From: Oligoflexus sp.
Lineage (GTDB): Bacteria > Bdellovibrionota_B > Oligoflexia > Oligoflexales > Oligoflexaceae
Assembly: GCF_035712445.1 (NCBI RefSeq)
Contig: NZ_DASTAT010000026.1
Location: 62,001-126,000, forward strand
Reading direction: 5' to 3'
DNA: 64,000 nucleotides
Below are positions 1-9,191 of this stretch, piece by piece. Under the pieces are notes generated by a model. It saw only the letters and a list, made by a program, of their open reading frames with translations, had not been told where the DNA came from and did no database searches. The position numbers were made by a program, and so were the translations under genes. Every line of letters starts with the position of its first letter. Within the stretch, counting starts at the first letter, position 1.

Positions 1-696
1 ATCGAACAGATCAAAGCCGGCAGAGAGTTGGAAGACACGATGCCCACCGGCAGGAGCGAGGCCTGCGTGATCAATTTTGATATCATCGGCAGCTCAAAGC
101 TGCCTCCTTCACTGGCCAAGAGCTTCATCGAGGCGTCCATCAAAGGCTGCGTTTCCATCATCAATGAATCGTATAATTCAGAAGATTTGCAGTCCACGGG
201 CTATCGTATTAAAGAAGTGGGCGACGGATTTCTGTGTTCGGTGGGATACCCCTTCAAAACACCCAAGGGCATGGATGCTGTGGAACTATCCATAGACTTG
301 GCCCTGCGTTTTGTCTCCATCTTCCAAAGTCATGTTGATGTTCTGCAGAATCAATACCCGATCTACTGTTCCATAGGCGTAGCGCGGGACTATCTGGAAG
401 GATACTTTCCCAAGGTCGGAACAATCGAATATGATGTTTTTGGCCGAGCGATCATCCTGGCCACTCGTTACCAGTCCTTTCGTAAGCAGCTGTTTCCGAA
501 TTCAGTGCCGGGACATATTATTACAGTCCATGAGAGAATTTTCGAACGTCTGCCGCATTCCCTGCAGCAAATTTTCACCAGGCTGGATCTGCGCAAGGAG
601 CATATGAGCATCCGGGATGACCTGAATGCCAACGTCGTCTATTACAGGATTATTAGCGGCTCGGAAGCCTCCGCGGGGCCGAAGCTGGCCATCTGA
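1..696 (+). CDS. class III adenylate/guanylate cyclase catalytic domain (5' partial)
   Basis: The frame is open from base 1, so the gene begins upstream of the window; the TTG at 28 is only the first possible start inside it. The visible 231 codons hold a class III nucleotide cyclase domain: a first metal-binding Asp in the motif INFDIIGSS, the K-E-V-G-D-G-F loop with the second metal Asp, and the YDVFG strand that usually carries the base-selective Asp. The Asn expected a few residues later is Ile (GRAIILATR), while the following Arg is kept. The whole stretch aligns with the C-terminal half of the protein at 27066-28430, which suggests the missing N-terminus is a similar multi-pass membrane region. 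The substitution makes catalysis uncertain. Confidence 0.85.
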   Translation: MEQIKAGRELEDTMPTGRSEACVINFDIIGSSKLPPSLAKSFIEASIKGCVSIINESYNSEDLQSTGYRIKEVGDGFLCSVGYPFKTPKGMDAVELSIDLALRFVSIFQSHVDVLQNQYPIYCSIGVARDYLEGYFPKVGTIEYDVFGRAIILATRYQSFRKQLFPNSVPGHIITVHERIFERLPHSLQQIFTRLDLRKEHMSIRDDLNANVVYYRIISGSEASAGPKLAI

Positions 697-884
697 TCCC
701 GTCCCCCTCGGTTTTTCAAAGACTGACTTGAATGAAAAATTCACCCCTTTTTCGGTCCCCGAATATATCCTTCCATACGGTACCTTACCTTTCATGTACG
801 GCTCAATCCAAAGTGGTTTTAGAATGTTCGTTAAAATGCCGCTACGAATAAGCCTTACAATGAAGCTTGAGGAAGGCCTGTTTC

Positions 885-1994
885 GTGAAAATCTGGGTGG
901 ACATGAGTCAATTCCTGCCGTTTTTCTACCCGACCTTTCTGGTTGTGGGACTCATTGTCTATTTCTTTCTTCGTGGTCTAACCTTGGCGCTAATCGACCT
1001 CGCGAGAAAACCGAATGAAGTAACTTCTATGCAAAGTGATTCGGGACTTTTTCCGGCGTTCTTCGGCACTTTCAGACCCAGTAAGGAGAAGGCCAAAGCC
1101 GTCGCAACTGATGACTCTTCAGCCGAGTCTGATGACGAGCCGCGACCATTCCTGGCTGCGGAAAAAATACAAATTTACCGGATGGCGAAAGTCCTTTTTC
1201 AACAGAACAAGATCGTCGAAGCCGCCCATATGCTCGAAACGATAGACCTGGCTGAAAAGGCAGTGAGAATCCTGGTGAAGCATGAGAAGGTCGACGAGGC
1301 GGCGGCCACGCTTATACGAATGAATGCTCTCGACAGAGCTGCAGCTCTTTTCGAAAAGCATCAGAAGTTTTCCCAGGCCTCCGAGCTGTATATGCAGCTT
1401 GAGAACTGGCAGAAGGCTGCACTGAGTTTTGAACAGATGGCGAAGCGGGATGCTCAGTTCTACTATATGGCGAGCGAATGCTATAGAAAGGCCGACCTTT
1501 TGAATGAAGCCCTGGCTGCCAGGGCCAGGCTGGGCCTCGTCGAAGACGTATTCCAACTCAGTGTGACTCACAAACAATGGCTCTTCTTAGGGCGCTATCT
1601 TGAATTTCCTGCTTATGCCTATCGCATCCTGCCGCTTTTTGAAGCGAACGTGCTTGAGGAATTTTTCATGGATTTGGAACTGGTCCCCCATACGGCGCTG
1701 CTGCTGGCTCACTGGCTCAATTATCGCTCCGATGATGCCATGGTCCAGGCGATTCTTCGCAAGTTGGGGGATAATTCGTCTTTAGCCAGCTTGTTCTGGC
1801 AGCATCTCGATCATTATGGTTTCGAAACAATGTCGCAGAAGACCCTCGCCATGCGGTCTAAATTGAACCCAGCGGTGGCGAAGACTCATGCCGAGGCACT
1901 CCTGGCTGCGGGTCGCGCCGAGCTGGCCCATAAAATTTTGGCAACCGACATAGTTCCTCCTCTGCCCGTCGCGCCTTTGGTCATGAAATTCTAA
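885..1994 (+). CDS. membrane-anchored helical-repeat (TPR-like) protein
   Basis: This gene encodes about 369 residues. I chose the GTG at 885 because GAGGAAGG lies about 8 bases upstream; an ATG at 903 is the alternative. One strongly hydrophobic helix (roughly residues 10-32, around FLVVGLIVYFFL) is followed by a polar linker and then by an alpha-solenoid of short helical repeats such as AAATLIRMNALDRAAALFEK and ASELYMQLENWQKAALSFEQ. The layout suggests an inner-membrane anchored cytoplasmic scaffold for protein-protein contacts. No catalytic motif is visible. The gene stands alone between the cyclase end and a non-coding stretch. The specific partner or pathway is unknown. Confidence 0.75.
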   Translation: MKIWVDMSQFLPFFYPTFLVVGLIVYFFLRGLTLALIDLARKPNEVTSMQSDSGLFPAFFGTFRPSKEKAKAVATDDSSAESDDEPRPFLAAEKIQIYRMAKVLFQQNKIVEAAHMLETIDLAEKAVRILVKHEKVDEAAATLIRMNALDRAAALFEKHQKFSQASELYMQLENWQKAALSFEQMAKRDAQFYYMASECYRKADLLNEALAARARLGLVEDVFQLSVTHKQWLFLGRYLEFPAYAYRILPLFEANVLEEFFMDLELVPHTALLLAHWLNYRSDDAMVQAILRKLGDNSSLASLFWQHLDHYGFETMSQKTLAMRSKLNPAVAKTHAEALLAAGRAELAHKILATDIVPPLPVAPLVMKF

Positions 1995-2004
1995 CGGTGC
2001 GACG

Positions 2005-2262
2005 TTAGCTTTCCGTCTTTTCATACTGATCGTCTGTGGACGCATCTCTGGGAAACCAGGACTTCGAAGCCAGGTCGATTTCATAGTGAAAGTTGACCGT
2101 CTTGGGATCGTCAATGGAAGCGAGAAGAAGATGAGCAGCCCCACCGCCCTCGGTCACGAATTGCCAGACGGCGCTTAAGCCAAGCCACGTCCCTTCCTGG
2201 AGCCTTTATCTATCGGGCTCCCCAAGCTGAGGAAGCGTCGGGCTATAGAATCGTTGAGACAT
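2005..2262 (-). pseudogene. short ORF interrupted by one in-frame TAA (gene remnant or readthrough gene)
   Basis: Read on the minus strand from the ATG at 2262, the frame gives MSQRFYSPTLPQLGEPDR and then a TAA at 2208-2206. The same frame then stays open for 66 more codons to a second TAA at 2007-2005. The downstream part has strongly coding-like codon choice and a sensible composition (for example SIDDPKTVNFHYEIDLASK). A partial GTG start exists inside the second part. I do not recognise a family. The simplest reading is a small gene killed by a nonsense mutation. A base-call error or a downstream start for a roughly 48-residue peptide are alternatives. Confidence 0.4.
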
Positions 2263-2538
2263 TCTGCCCTGGGACGGAATGACTCTTAAGCCGCCTGGTA
2301 AGAATTCAGAGTCCACCCATCAAATGGATGAGCTTTCCGCAAGCGAGGCCTGTGTGAATCTCGTATTGCGCAAGGCAACTCACCCGACTTCAAATGGGGA
2401 AGGTTATATAGTTCCGCGAATTCAATAGGTTACAAGGGATGGGCGAACCTGTGCATCTTTTCCTTCAATAGTGCAGACGAAACCTCGATAAGTCAGGAAA
2501 GAGTTTAACTGCACGATCCCAAAGTTTCGAGGCTGCCC
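2263..2538. other. non-coding stretch upstream of the desaturase gene
   Basis: About 275 bases with no supported ORF on either strand. It separates the broken minus-strand ORF from the desaturase and must hold the desaturase promoter. I saw no clear -35/-10 pair, RNA fold or repeat that I would defend. Confidence 0.4.
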
Positions 2539-3663
2539 GTGAACAAGGCGAAAAACAAAAGTTTTGAAGACAGCTTGCGCCAAAGGATAAATGAGCATTT
2601 TGCCTCGCGGTATGGTTCGAAAAAGCCAAAGCTCCCCAGGTTATACTCATGGTATTACGCCGTCTGTCTCGCGGCTGGGTTTCTCTTTCCTGCGGCGATC
2701 GTCGGCAAATACATGGGCGTCTTTCAATCCGACTTTGACGTCTTTCTCTTCCCGCTTCTTGCCATCGTATCCGCAATAGCTTCGTCGTTGACCTTCATGG
2801 GATTCGCCCATGCTCTGTCCCATAACGAATTGTTCGAGCAGGATTCCTGGGCAGGACGTGTTTTCAAGTTTATTTCCTGGGACTGTCTCATCACGATATC
2901 CGAATACGTGTGGGACAACGTCCATAATAAATCCCATCATGCCTTTACCAACCTGAAGGTGGGCGACGCAGAAAAAGACCTGGACGTCATCCTCATCACC
3001 AACAACCTGAAGCAGCAGCAAAGCGCAGCCAAAGTCCTCTTCTTGATCTCGATCGCCCAGGTTGTTCGCTTCTTCCGCCAGTTCCTCAGCATTATCCGTC
3101 TGCACAGGAACTACGAGAAGATTCATTTCAATGAATGGCTCGTTATCCTGGCAGGCAAAGCCTATGCCCTCGCGATCTTCTTTGTCCTTCCTTACCTGGC
3201 TTTCGATTCACTGTATGCGCCGGGCCTTGGGCTTCTCTACCTCGTCACGCAGTCGGTTATTCTCGTTCCCATCTTTCTTGTGGCTCATACCACGGCTGAC
3301 GTAAAGTTCTATGAGGTGCCAGGTCCCAAAGCCTATAAAGAGATTTCATTCCAAAGAGTGCAGATCGAAACTTCGGCCAACTTCGCTATGGATTCACGCT
3401 TCATGTTCTGGGTGACCGGGGGGCTGACCTATCAGATCGAACATCATACCTTCCCGGATATTCACCCCCACTTCTATCCCGAGATATCCCTGATTATTCG
3501 GGAAGAATGCAAAAAGTATGGCGTATCCTACGTTCGCTACGAAGGCTACTGGGAGGCGGTTCGCGCCGTGATGAAGTTTCTGTGTGACGGAACCACGCAC
3601 GCCGTGTATCAGAAACCGCCGCAGCAACTCGGGACAAGTGCTGGCAAGCGCAGCGTGGGCTGA
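2539..3663 (+). CDS. membrane fatty-acid desaturase family protein
   Basis: The 374-residue protein has the three histidine boxes of integral-membrane di-iron desaturases: HALSH at residues 91-95, HNKSHH at 129-134 and QIEHH at 299-303. The Q replacing the first His of box three is typical of front-end and sphingolipid-type desaturases, although no cytochrome b5 domain is present. Hydrophobic segments occur around residues 40-60, 68-90, 110-125 and 190-240. The enzyme would insert a double bond in membrane acyl chains using oxygen and electrons from a separate donor. The start is a GTG with GAGG just upstream. The exact regiospecificity cannot be read from sequence. The gene is monocistronic by spacing. 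Confidence 0.9.
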   Translation: MNKAKNKSFEDSLRQRINEHFASRYGSKKPKLPRLYSWYYAVCLAAGFLFPAAIVGKYMGVFQSDFDVFLFPLLAIVSAIASSLTFMGFAHALSHNELFEQDSWAGRVFKFISWDCLITISEYVWDNVHNKSHHAFTNLKVGDAEKDLDVILITNNLKQQQSAAKVLFLISIAQVVRFFRQFLSIIRLHRNYEKIHFNEWLVILAGKAYALAIFFVLPYLAFDSLYAPGLGLLYLVTQSVILVPIFLVAHTTADVKFYEVPGPKAYKEISFQRVQIETSANFAMDSRFMFWVTGGLTYQIEHHTFPDIHPHFYPEISLIIREECKKYGVSYVRYEGYWEAVRAVMKFLCDGTTHAVYQKPPQQLGTSAGKRSVG

Positions 3664-3677
3664 TGCGTCCCAGCCCA
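3656..3677 (+). terminator. weak hairpin at the desaturase stop codon
   Basis: TGGGCT and AGCCCA can pair around a 10-base loop that includes the stop codon. No T-tract follows, so an intrinsic terminator role is doubtful. Confidence 0.2.
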
Positions 3678-3818
3678 GAAAACGTCAAAGGTTTCTGCAC
3701 CCTGCATGACCGTATACAGAGGTTCATAAAAAATATTCGGGCCTCTGCTTTCCTTCATTGACATGGAATTCCGAGCGAATCATGTTAAGTCCGCAACACC
3801 AACGTTGACGGGAAAAGC

Positions 3819-5111
3819 ATGAATCCTCTGTTTGTACACCCATCACTTTCAGAAGAACGGCAGAACGCCAAACGCCTGGATACGGCTGATCCTCTGGCCC
3901 GTTTCCGTGCGGAATTCTTCCAGGGTTCAGGTATCTATCTGGATGGCAATTCCCTGGGACTTTTGAGTCGCAAAGCCGAGAAGGCCGTCGAACGAGTCCT
4001 GCGTGAGTGGAAGGAACTGGCGATCGAAGGCTGGCTCGATGCGGAGCAGCCTTGGTTTTTCCTGGCGGAAAAGATCGGCGACATGGCAGCGCCACTGGTG
4101 GGTGCGAAAGCTTCTGAGCTGATTGCGAGTGGCACGACCACTTCCAACCTTCATAGCCTCGTCAGTACGCTCTTTCCATCCGACCCCAAACGGTCGCGCA
4201 TTGTCAGTGACTCGCTTAATTTCTCGTCTGATATTTACGTCCTCCGTGATCAATTGATCCTGCGGGGCCTGAATCCCGAGACGGAGCTTCTGCGCATTTC
4301 AAGTGAAGACGGTTACCTGATCGACGAAGATCGCATCATGGCCACGCTGGATGAAACGGTTGCGCTGCTGGTGCTGTCGACCGTCCAGTATCGTTCAGGT
4401 CAGCTCTTCGATATCAAAGCCATCACGGAAAAGGCCCACGCTGTCGGCGCCCGGGTGATATGGGACGCGTCTCACTCAGCAGGGTCCGTTCCGCATGAAT
4501 TTCACGAGTGGGGCGTCGATGGAGCTGTTTTCTGCGGCTACAAATATCTGAATGGTGGTCCTGGCAGTACGGGATTCCTCTATATTCATGAAAAGCATGC
4601 GGCGCTGAAACCGGCTCTATCGGGATGGTTCGGACATCGGAAAGACACGCAATTCCAACTGAATCACGATTTTGCAATGGCGGCGGGCGCGGGGCGCTTT
4701 CAGATTTCAACGCCTCATGTCTTGAGCCTGATTCCACTCGAAGCGTCACTTGCACTCTTTGCTGAAGCTGATCAGCATGAACTGCGCAGAAAATCTTTGG
4801 CGATGACTGAGCTGATGATGGCCATGGGGGATCGCTATCTTGCGCCTCATGGTCTTCGTATAGTAACCCCGCGCAGGGCCGATCAGCGCGGCGGACATGT
4901 GGCCTTTGCCGGAGCCGATGCCTTTGCCCTGGCTCAGGCTTTGCGTCAGCAGGGAATCGTTCCCGACTTCAGGCCGCCGAACATCCTGCGCCTCGCGCCG
5001 ACGGCCTTCTATAATACCTACAGCGACCTTGTCGCCACGATCAGCTGCATTCTCCACATTCTGGAGGACGGTGATCTGGAGCGCTATCAAAAGCCCACCG
5101 ACATTCCCTGA
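3819..5111 (+). CDS. kynU: kynureninase
   Basis: The 430-residue PLP enzyme matches kynureninase over its full length: YLDGNSLGLL near residue 40, the GTTTSNLH phosphate-binding region near 105, WDASHSAG with the PLP-pyridine Asp at 216, and the Schiff-base Lys at 242 in CGYKYLNGGPG. It cleaves L-kynurenine or 3-hydroxykynurenine to (3-hydroxy)anthranilate and alanine in tryptophan catabolism or de novo NAD synthesis. No other kynurenine-pathway gene lies nearby, so partner steps must be encoded elsewhere or the enzyme acts as a stand-alone scavenger. The ATG start follows a GGGAAAAG stretch. Length equals the family norm. Confidence 0.95.
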   Translation: MNPLFVHPSLSEERQNAKRLDTADPLARFRAEFFQGSGIYLDGNSLGLLSRKAEKAVERVLREWKELAIEGWLDAEQPWFFLAEKIGDMAAPLVGAKASELIASGTTTSNLHSLVSTLFPSDPKRSRIVSDSLNFSSDIYVLRDQLILRGLNPETELLRISSEDGYLIDEDRIMATLDETVALLVLSTVQYRSGQLFDIKAITEKAHAVGARVIWDASHSAGSVPHEFHEWGVDGAVFCGYKYLNGGPGSTGFLYIHEKHAALKPALSGWFGHRKDTQFQLNHDFAMAAGAGRFQISTPHVLSLIPLEASLALFAEADQHELRRKSLAMTELMMAMGDRYLAPHGLRIVTPRRADQRGGHVAFAGADAFALAQALRQQGIVPDFRPPNILRLAPTAFYNTYSDLVATISCILHILEDGDLERYQKPTDIP

Positions 5112-5122
5112 CGCAAACAAAA

Positions 5123-5147
5123 GGCGGGACCCGCAGGGCGACCCGCC
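5123..5147. terminator. possible bidirectional terminator between kynU and the cysteine protease gene
   Basis: GGCGGG (5123-5128) can pair with CCCGCC (5142-5147) in the 40-base gap between two convergent genes. The A-rich run before it would give a U-tract to the minus-strand transcript. Confidence 0.45.
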
Positions 5148-5151
5148 ACAA

Positions 5152-6531
5152 CTAACGGGTCAAACCAAAATACTCACGGAACAGTATCTTATACGATTCG
5201 CTGTCACTCATTGCGTAGATGCTGGGCCGCAGCACCAGATCTCTGCTATTTTTGACGCCAGCCTTCTCCAGATCCTCATCCGCGATGAAGAGCTGGAAAG
5301 GTTTCTCCACGGAATAGATCAAATCCTCAGGTTTTTGCGCCAGCACAAACCGTGTATCCCGAATGATGGTCTGGGCACCATCTTCGCTCACGATATAAAC
5401 GGGATTATAGGTCGGTGAGGCGGCCGGGTCCTGAGACGAGATGCCTTTGAGCTGTGGGAAGAGACTCACATAGAAGAAAGTTCCAACCGGGGCTTCATAG
5501 GTGAATTCCAGATCCACAGCGACCCCGGTGCGGCCCTTGGCGTCAGTGGCAGGACGAACCGTGCTGACGACCGGAGTCAGCTTGAAGGGACTCCCGGCAT
5601 TGACAAGTTCAGCATCCAGTCGCTTCACTTCGGCAGTATAAAAGCTGCCATAAGACCAGTTTTTGACAAAGTCATAAGGCATGCGCCCATAGCCTTTCAC
5701 GCCCCAACCTGCGCCCCAGGAATTTTTAAAATAGAAGACCTGGTCTTTTTCATTGTAACCCGTGAGCAAAACGGTGTGACCACCGCAGAGATCGGCCTCC
5801 ACCTCACACTGATCCTCAAGCTCCTGACTATGGGTCACGAATCCTCCGTCCCCATTCCAACCGTTCTGGTTGACAGGAACCGATATGGTCACCGCAAAAC
5901 CAGCAGCCAGATTCTCCTGCACGTCCCGAATGCTTCTGAGGCTGCGGACCTTAACATCATAACGATCCGAAGGAATAAGCGCCGCCTGCACCGCAGGGTC
6001 GGGACCAAAGTGACTCCGGCAGAACTCGGGCGCTGTCGTATCATCTTCATAAGACGCGCAGGGCATGCCGCTTTCAAACCAGGAATGGGAATAGGGCACG
6101 GACTCTTCCAGATGGAGACCACGGGTTGTCATGGTCTGTATGTTCCTGGGCAAATACGAGGCGTCCTCGCGAGTATTGACCTGATCCAACGCCTTGTTTG
6201 CGAAGATCAGATACTCTTCGGAAAGATTGATATCATGATGGTCAGGAAAATATTTTTTGAAAGCTTGTTCAAACAGGGCTGTAGTCGTAAAGTAGGCGCA
6301 GCTTCCACGATTGGCCTGATCCTTGATAGGAGTCTGCTCGTTCGTAAGATCAACCTCCTCAGGCAGTGGGCTCGTCCCTGCCTCCCGCAAGCTCTCAGAA
6401 GAGTCTTTCCAGTAAGGTTCCTGAGGCTTCGGCTGCAGCCTGCGAGGCATGCCATTGATTTTGATTTCCTGCGCAGCGAGCTGCGTCCCTCCCAACAGCA
6501 TCATCACGGGCAGCACATACCGACTCATCAT
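5152..6531 (-). CDS. secreted papain-family (C1A) cysteine protease
   Basis: This 459-residue protein starts with a Sec signal (MMSRYVLPVMMLLGGTQLAA, cleavage near residue 20). The peptidase C1 core follows: Gln72 and catalytic Cys78 in PIKDQANRGSCAYF, His252 in GGHTVLLTGYN and Asn270 in FKNSWGAGWG. The catalytic set is therefore complete. There is no long inhibitory propeptide; the Cys is only about 57 residues after the signal. The roughly 150 residues after the protease core look like a beta-rich accessory domain of unknown role. The protein is probably exported and may degrade host, prey or environmental protein. AAAGGTAGGA precedes the start. Confidence 0.92.
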   Translation of the reverse strand: MMSRYVLPVMMLLGGTQLAAQEIKINGMPRRLQPKPQEPYWKDSSESLREAGTSPLPEEVDLTNEQTPIKDQANRGSCAYFTTTALFEQAFKKYFPDHHDINLSEEYLIFANKALDQVNTREDASYLPRNIQTMTTRGLHLEESVPYSHSWFESGMPCASYEDDTTAPEFCRSHFGPDPAVQAALIPSDRYDVKVRSLRSIRDVQENLAAGFAVTISVPVNQNGWNGDGGFVTHSQELEDQCEVEADLCGGHTVLLTGYNEKDQVFYFKNSWGAGWGVKGYGRMPYDFVKNWSYGSFYTAEVKRLDAELVNAGSPFKLTPVVSTVRPATDAKGRTGVAVDLEFTYEAPVGTFFYVSLFPQLKGISSQDPAASPTYNPVYIVSEDGAQTIIRDTRFVLAQKPEDLIYSVEKPFQLFIADEDLEKAGVKNSRDLVLRPSIYAMSDSESYKILFREYFGLTR

Positions 6532-6667
6532 AGATTCCTACCTTTGTCTGGGTTGATAGGATCCTATTTAGCAAAGCGAAGCGGAAAGCTACACTGCTTT
6601 TCGCAAGCCGATAGAGGAAAGCCCAGCTTGCATCCCTGGCTACTTAAGCAAGGCTTATGAATATGCG

Positions 6668-8030
6668 TTATGAACCTGTGAAGGGTTTCACCAGTCTGCC
6701 GTCGACCCAGGTCTCGATGACTTTGATATCCTTGAGCTGCGCAGACGGTATTGTGAAGTCAGGGCTTCCTGCACGGTTAAAGCCTGCGCTGGATACCAGC
6801 CTTGAGGCGGCTGCCCATAGAGGGTCTTTCGCGTCACAGCAAAATAAAGGGTTTCCCTGGGTGTCCAGGGCTCGCCTGGCAAGTCGGAGTTGAGCATCAG
6901 CCGCACCTTGGCATCGAGCAAGGCCGACTGCGTGTGAAGGCTGCATGCTTGCAATCAGGCCCAGTTGAGAGATCTCACGAATGGCTTTGGCATCGAGGAC
7001 CTGTGCATGCTCAAGCCGCCAGCGTAAATCACGGGCGGGGAATTTTCGACGAAGCACGCGATAGAGGTCGATGATTTTATGATTGGCAGCATCGCCGATG
7101 GTGTGGACAGCCAACTGAAAACCCTGAGGGCTCACCTGCTCGGCAAGTTTGCGGATGGCTTCGATCGAAATGCGTTCGGTCATCTCCGCTTCATGAGGCC
7201 GGTCGCTATAAGGGCCGGCAAGCAGGGCCGTCCGGGAACCGAGGGATCCATCGTAGTAAACCTTAAAGCCACGAACTGTAAAGAAATCGCTGTCGAAAGG
7301 TCCGCGTTTCACCCAGTTCGCTACGAGTTCTGCATCGTTACCATCCAGCAATCCATAGACGCGGATAGGAAGTCGGCCCTGGCGGGCGAGATTTTCCCAG
7401 GCAGGCAAACGCTTTCTGCTGATACCCGCCTCGTGCACCGAGGTGACGCCTTCAGCGGCCATAAGCTGCAGTCCTTTGAGAATGGCTCGCTCCTCCTGAT
7501 CCTGAGTCAGGGGCGGGATATGAGGTTCAACGAGCTTTTTAGCCAGAGTAAGGAGCACGCCGGTCGCCTCGCCATTGGCCCGGCGCAGGATGGTCCCGCC
7601 TTCGGGATGAGGCGTTTTAGCATCAATACCGGCGATGGTGAGCGCGGCGCCATTATTCGCCTGGCTTCGCGCGAGGATAAAAGGCTTTGAGAGCAGCGAT
7701 CCTATCCGCGACGCTTTGCGCTTCGGTGACATCCGCATAGAGTGACGAGGCTCCCAGCTCGGCTGCATGCACATGAGAATCTATGATCCCAGGAAGCACG
7801 CTTCGCCCTTTCAGAGCGACTTCGCGAGCCTGAGGATAAGCCTTTTTGAGGTCCTGGAAGCGACCAAGGGCAACAATAAGGTCCTGCTCTATAATCATTG
7901 CTTCATGGCCTGCAGGTTTACCATCAAGCGTGAGTATGGAGCTACCATGAAAAAGCATAGGACTGGCATGAACTGTCGTAGCTGAGAGCATGAGCAACGC
8001 CAGGAGTCCGCTCCATATCCTCGAATCCAT
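6668..8030 (-). pseudogene. amidohydrolase (YtcJ / Amidohydro_3 type), frameshifted with an internal deletion
   Basis: The N-terminal part starts at the ATG at 8030 (AGGAGG 7 bases upstream) with a signal peptide, runs through the metal-binding SHVH in LPGIIDSHVHAAELG, and stops at 7653 just after AFYPRAKPGE. The rest continues in another frame as NNGAALTIAGIDAKTPHPEGG and runs to 6668 with the normal C-terminal metal-site region (HTIGDAANH, WRLEHAQVL). In intact family members roughly 60-80 residues, including a W-rich segment and a DGH motif, lie between those two points. The joint therefore looks like a deletion whose length is not a multiple of three. The product cannot be a working hydrolase. 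Family members usually exceed 530 residues. Confidence 0.8.
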
Positions 8031-8198
8031 CAAGGCCTCCTTCATTCAAAATGGGATCATGCCGTTGTAGTTAGCGAAAATTTGCGAGGGTGTCATGGCA
8101 AAAGTGGGGGTGTCGCCTGGTGTAATCGACCAGGAAGCTTGCATTTGCCAGTCCGGACGGTCTTTGCTATTCCTTTTGGAGTTATGAAGGAGATTTTC

Positions 8199-8443
8199 AT
8201 GGACAAGTCCATCAAGCCGTCCGAGCGTTCTCTTGAAGCATTTATACAGAAGTTTCCCGACCAAGGCCCCCTTGTCATGCTCAATAGGGGCACGCGTGAA
8301 ATGGATGGGGAACGCCCATGCGGCCGTCATAGCTCCGGACGAGGAAATGTGCGATGAATAAGGACATCGTGATTCATCGACTGGCAGCATTGGATGATTC
8401 GCGCCTGATCGCTACCACGCCGACGTCAGAGTTCTGGGGGTGA
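8199..8443 (+). pseudogene. decayed DUF1330-like gene, pieces in three frames
   Basis: A good ribosome site (GAAGGAG) precedes ATG 8199, and the frame reads MDKSIKPSERSLEAFIQKF then PDQGPLVMLN, which resembles the start of DUF1330 proteins. The frame then becomes meaningless and stops at 8357. A second frame gives NAHAAVIAPDEEMCDE (8311-8358). A third gives IVIHRLAALDDSRLIATTP and ends at TGA 8443. These match, in order, the start, middle and end of the family, with the intervening parts missing. I infer several indels in a former gene of roughly 95-130 codons. DUF1330 recognition is from memory of the family pattern. Confidence 0.55.
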
Positions 8444-8484
8444 GCCTTAGGCCATGACCATCGCGCGTCGGTGAAAGGACTTTC

Positions 8485-8688
8485 ATGGATTTCGATGTTG
8501 GGTTTTTTATGCTGGCGCTTATTTTCGGCGCTATCGGCTTTGTGTATTTCAGCTATGGGCGGAAGCAGGCCCGCATTTCGATGATAATCTGCGGTCTTCT
8601 TCTGATGATCTATCCCTATGTGCTCGACTCGAAAGTCTGGCTCGTGGTGATAGGCCTCATCCTTTCGCTGGTGCCGCGATTCATCTAG
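8485..8688 (+). CDS. small two-helix membrane protein
   Basis: The 67-residue product has two predicted membrane helices (about residues 5-23 and 32-62, the latter possibly split) joined by a basic turn, YGRKQAR. By the positive-inside rule the turn would face the cytoplasm. AAAGGA lies upstream of the ATG. Small conserved hypothetical proteins of this shape are common, but I cannot name a function. It directly follows the decayed DUF1330-like gene. Confidence 0.7.
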   Translation: MDFDVGFFMLALIFGAIGFVYFSYGRKQARISMIICGLLLMIYPYVLDSKVWLVVIGLILSLVPRFI

Positions 8689-8713
8689 ATGGACAAGGCC
8701 TCACGACTTGGGC

Positions 8714-8911
8714 TCAAGGCTGGACGAGGCATTGCTCTTCAAGAGGCAAAGTGCCGGTCTGCAGGACAGCTCGATCGAGAGGCGATTCAACAGGCGCGAT
8801 CGCGCACTCCTGAAAGCCTTGCTGTCCATCGCCTGAAATCACCTGCTTCGCATGCTCTTCTTCAGCACCACAGCCAACCAACACCAGGGCAAGCACGAGA
8901 CATCTCAACAT
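8714..8911 (-). CDS. small putative lipoprotein
   Basis: The 65-residue ORF begins with a lipoprotein-type signal, MLRCLVLALVLVGC, ending in an LVGC lipobox at Cys14. The mature part is short, acidic near its start (GAEEEHAKQ) and has two more cysteines that could form a disulfide. A GGAG sits about 8 bases before the ATG, and codon choice is gene-like. An overlapping plus-strand ORF has no signal peptide or convincing ribosome site, so I prefer this strand. The function is unknown. Confidence 0.55.
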   Translation of the reverse strand: MLRCLVLALVLVGCGAEEEHAKQVISGDGQQGFQECAIAPVESPLDRAVLQTGTLPLEEQCLVQP

Positions 8912-9191
8912 TCACCTACTCCACCGTAAAAGATCTGATCAACTCGTAGCCAGAGCTGACTTAACATTGAACCATCAGCCTGATATCGAAATATCCAATA
9001 TTTTAAATACGTTACAGGATTCAACCCGTCCTTCTTCCAGGCTTACCCAGGTATTGAAGCATAAGGCATGCCAGGGATCAGAAGCCTTCCATTCCTTTCA
9101 ACCGACAAAGCCGAATCTTCATCCAATTTTTTTATCCCTTTGATTTGGCTCGCCTAGACTGTCATCCAAATTACAGATTTGGGAGATCGCC

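Noticed and set aside
8689..8949. 86-codon plus-strand ORF at the small lipoprotein locus
   Set aside because: No ribosome site or signal; the minus strand carries a clear lipobox and start.
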